Assembly (NCBI GenBank): GCA_900767025.1
Contig: CAAFXS010000083.1
Location: forward strand, 1 to 6,833
From: Clostridia bacterium
GTDB lineage: Bacteria; Bacillota; Clostridia; Oscillospirales; Acutalibacteraceae
Reading direction: 5' to 3'
DNA: 6,833 bases
Both the position numbers and the translations under genes were made by a program. Each line of letters starts with the position of its first letter. Position 1 is the stretch's first letter. The notes beneath the pieces are model-generated. The model was not told the DNA's origin and ran no database searches. It was given only the letters and a program-made list of their open reading frames with translations. Positions 6,250 through 6,833 of this stretch are shown here, piece by piece.

Positions 6250-6453
6250 ATGAGCCAAAACAAACAAGACAAACTGAACCCCGAAAGACAAATGTCGGAG
6301 AAAAACCCTCTCAACGATCAAGAGTTGGAGAACGCCGCCGGCGGCTATGTAATACATTTATTCCATTGCCCCAACTGCGGTTGGGAAAGTTGGCTCCCCG
6401 GCTGGGCTTGTGATTGCCTCGAATGCGGCGCGGAAACGGAGGTATTGATGTAG
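6250..6453 (+). CDS. Double-glycine leader peptide precursor with a cysteine-rich, zinc-ribbon-like core
   Basis: A 67-residue precursor. Residues 1-32 are a hydrophilic leader ending in LNDQELENAAGG, the pattern cut after GG by C39-peptidase exporters of the bacteriocin/NHLM type. The 35-residue core has cysteines at 40, 43, 54, 56 and 59. CPNCGW and CLECGAE form two CxxCG knuckles 12 residues apart, as in zinc ribbons, and the core also has three tryptophans (W45, W48, W52). Only one Ser and one Thr occur in the core, so a lanthipeptide with several rings is unlikely; metal binding, disulfides or radical-SAM thioether links are possible. No modification enzyme is visible. AGAAAGGA (6234-6241), eight bases before the ATG, supports the start. 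It lies behind the interrupted exporter, its probable transporter component. The biological role is unknown. Confidence 0.8.
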   Translation: MSQNKQDKLNPERQMSEKNPLNDQELENAAGGYVIHLFHCPNCGWESWLPGWACDCLECGAETEVLM

Positions 6454-6500
6454 AGTTCATAAACCGTCTCTGTTGAAAGACCTCCTGACAATACCTTTTT
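6440..6500 (+). terminator. Possible terminator after the cysteine-rich peptide gene
   Basis: AGGTATTG (6440-6447) at the end of the peptide gene pairs with CAATACCT (6489-6496), and four to five T residues follow (6496-6500). The 41-base loop contains a weak 4-bp inner stem (GTCT 6466-6469 with AGAC 6478-6481). The long loop and AT-rich stem make this a weak candidate. Confidence 0.3.
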
Positions 6501-6559
6501 CGTTTACCGCGGAATTTTTAAAAGAAGACTACAACGAGTCGGAAAAGTTTACATTTTAA
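6449..6559 (+). other. Short open stretch, possible gene remnant
   Basis: A frame open from 6449 to the stop at 6557-6559 reads SLLKDLLTIPFSFTAEFLKE and then ends NESEKFTF. Its composition looks protein-like, with an amphipathic start and an acidic end, but there is no ATG. The only candidate starts (CTG 6470, TTG 6473) lack a ribosome binding site. It may be the tail of a former gene of the peptide locus or chance. I do not recognise it. Confidence 0.2.
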
Positions 6560-6735
6560 ACATATACTGGCAAAGCGGCAACGCAAAATGCAGTTTCCCG
6601 GCATGACAGAAAAATCCTGCGGATATGGCATATCTTCGTTATTGCCACACCTGCGCGTATTGCACGGACGAGGGAATCCTGTTTTCCTGTTGTGCAATCA
6701 GCATACAAATTGGGGTTTGGCGGGGTAATTTATAC
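6560..6735. other. Intergenic stretch without recognisable content
   Basis: No reading frame with a credible start and RBS was found. A plus-strand frame from ATG 6625 begins CHTCAYCTDEG but runs straight through the GC-rich palindrome beyond 6736 and lacks a ribosome binding site, so it is not called a gene. No RNA gene was recognised. Confidence 0.5.
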
Positions 6736-6807
6736 GGTAGGGCGGGGGCTTGCCCCCACCGTCAATTCACAGCGAATCCCGCGGCGGGGGCAAGCCCCCG
6801 CCCTACC
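6736..6807. repeat. GC-rich 22-bp inverted repeat, probably a dispersed palindromic element
   Basis: The arms at 6736-6757 and 6786-6807 are perfect reverse complements of 22 bp around a 28-base loop. Each arm itself contains GGGGGC and GCCCCC around a two-base centre, so several foldings compete. The sequence is far richer in GC than its surroundings. Similar GTAGGGCGGGGG-type palindromes are, from memory, scattered through intergenic regions of Oscillospiraceae-like genomes. No T-tract follows, so it is not a classical intrinsic terminator. A further GTAGGG at 6828-6833, the last bases of the window, may begin another copy. Confidence 0.7.
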
Positions 6808-6833
6808 CTGAAAAATGTATTTCGTGCGTAGGG

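Noticed and set aside
6625..6831. A 68-codon frame beginning MAYLRYCHTCAYC
   Set aside because: It has no ribosome binding site, and its second half is a translation of the GC-rich palindrome; the CxxCxxC pattern alone is not enough.

Overview
The window looks like DNA from a low-to-mid GC gut-type Firmicute (class Clostridia, plausibly Oscillospiraceae/Ruminococcaceae-like). This rests on the gene families seen (MobC/Rlx relaxase module, TnpW-like protein, DUF4368-type large serine recombinase, NHLM-type peptide exporter), on strong AAAGGAG-type ribosome binding sites, and on a GC-rich dispersed palindrome at the right end. No rRNA, tRNA or other taxonomic marker is present, so the assignment is an inference.

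Two pieces of different origin meet at about 4.80 kb. Positions 1 to about 4805 are the right-hand part of an integrative mobilizable element (or small conjugative element), all read on the + strand. In order it holds a cluster of short inverted repeats (candidate oriT or MobC operator), mobC, a MOBP-type relaxase, a ParB-like protein without a visible ParA partner, a TnpW-like small protein and a large serine recombinase. The first genes overlap (TAATG, ATGA) or nearly abut and so look like one operon. The recombinase is set apart by a hairpin and has its own strong RBS. The left end of the element lies outside the window.

From about 4803 on, host-type sequence begins in the middle of a gene: the C-terminal part (last two membrane helices plus a complete ATP-binding domain) of an ABC exporter resembling NHLM bacteriocin-system transporters. 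The N-terminal part is missing and presumably lies beyond the other end of the element. The simplest reading is that the serine recombinase inserted the element into this exporter gene.

Downstream of the broken exporter are two small peptide genes of the kind such exporters serve. The first (about 5967-6168) appears decayed: it has an ATT where ATG is expected, plus a frameshift, but still shows a leader-like LEQVSG motif and a conserved-looking C-terminus. The second (6250-6453) is intact: a 67-residue precursor with a double-glycine leader and a 35-residue core carrying five cysteines in two zinc-knuckle-like motifs. The last 380 bases hold a weak terminator candidate, a short gene remnant and a 22-bp GC-rich inverted repeat, and no convincing gene.

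The point of most interest is the combination of a peptide-export locus with an unusual zinc-ribbon-like double-glycine peptide and an exporter that has been cut by a mobile element.
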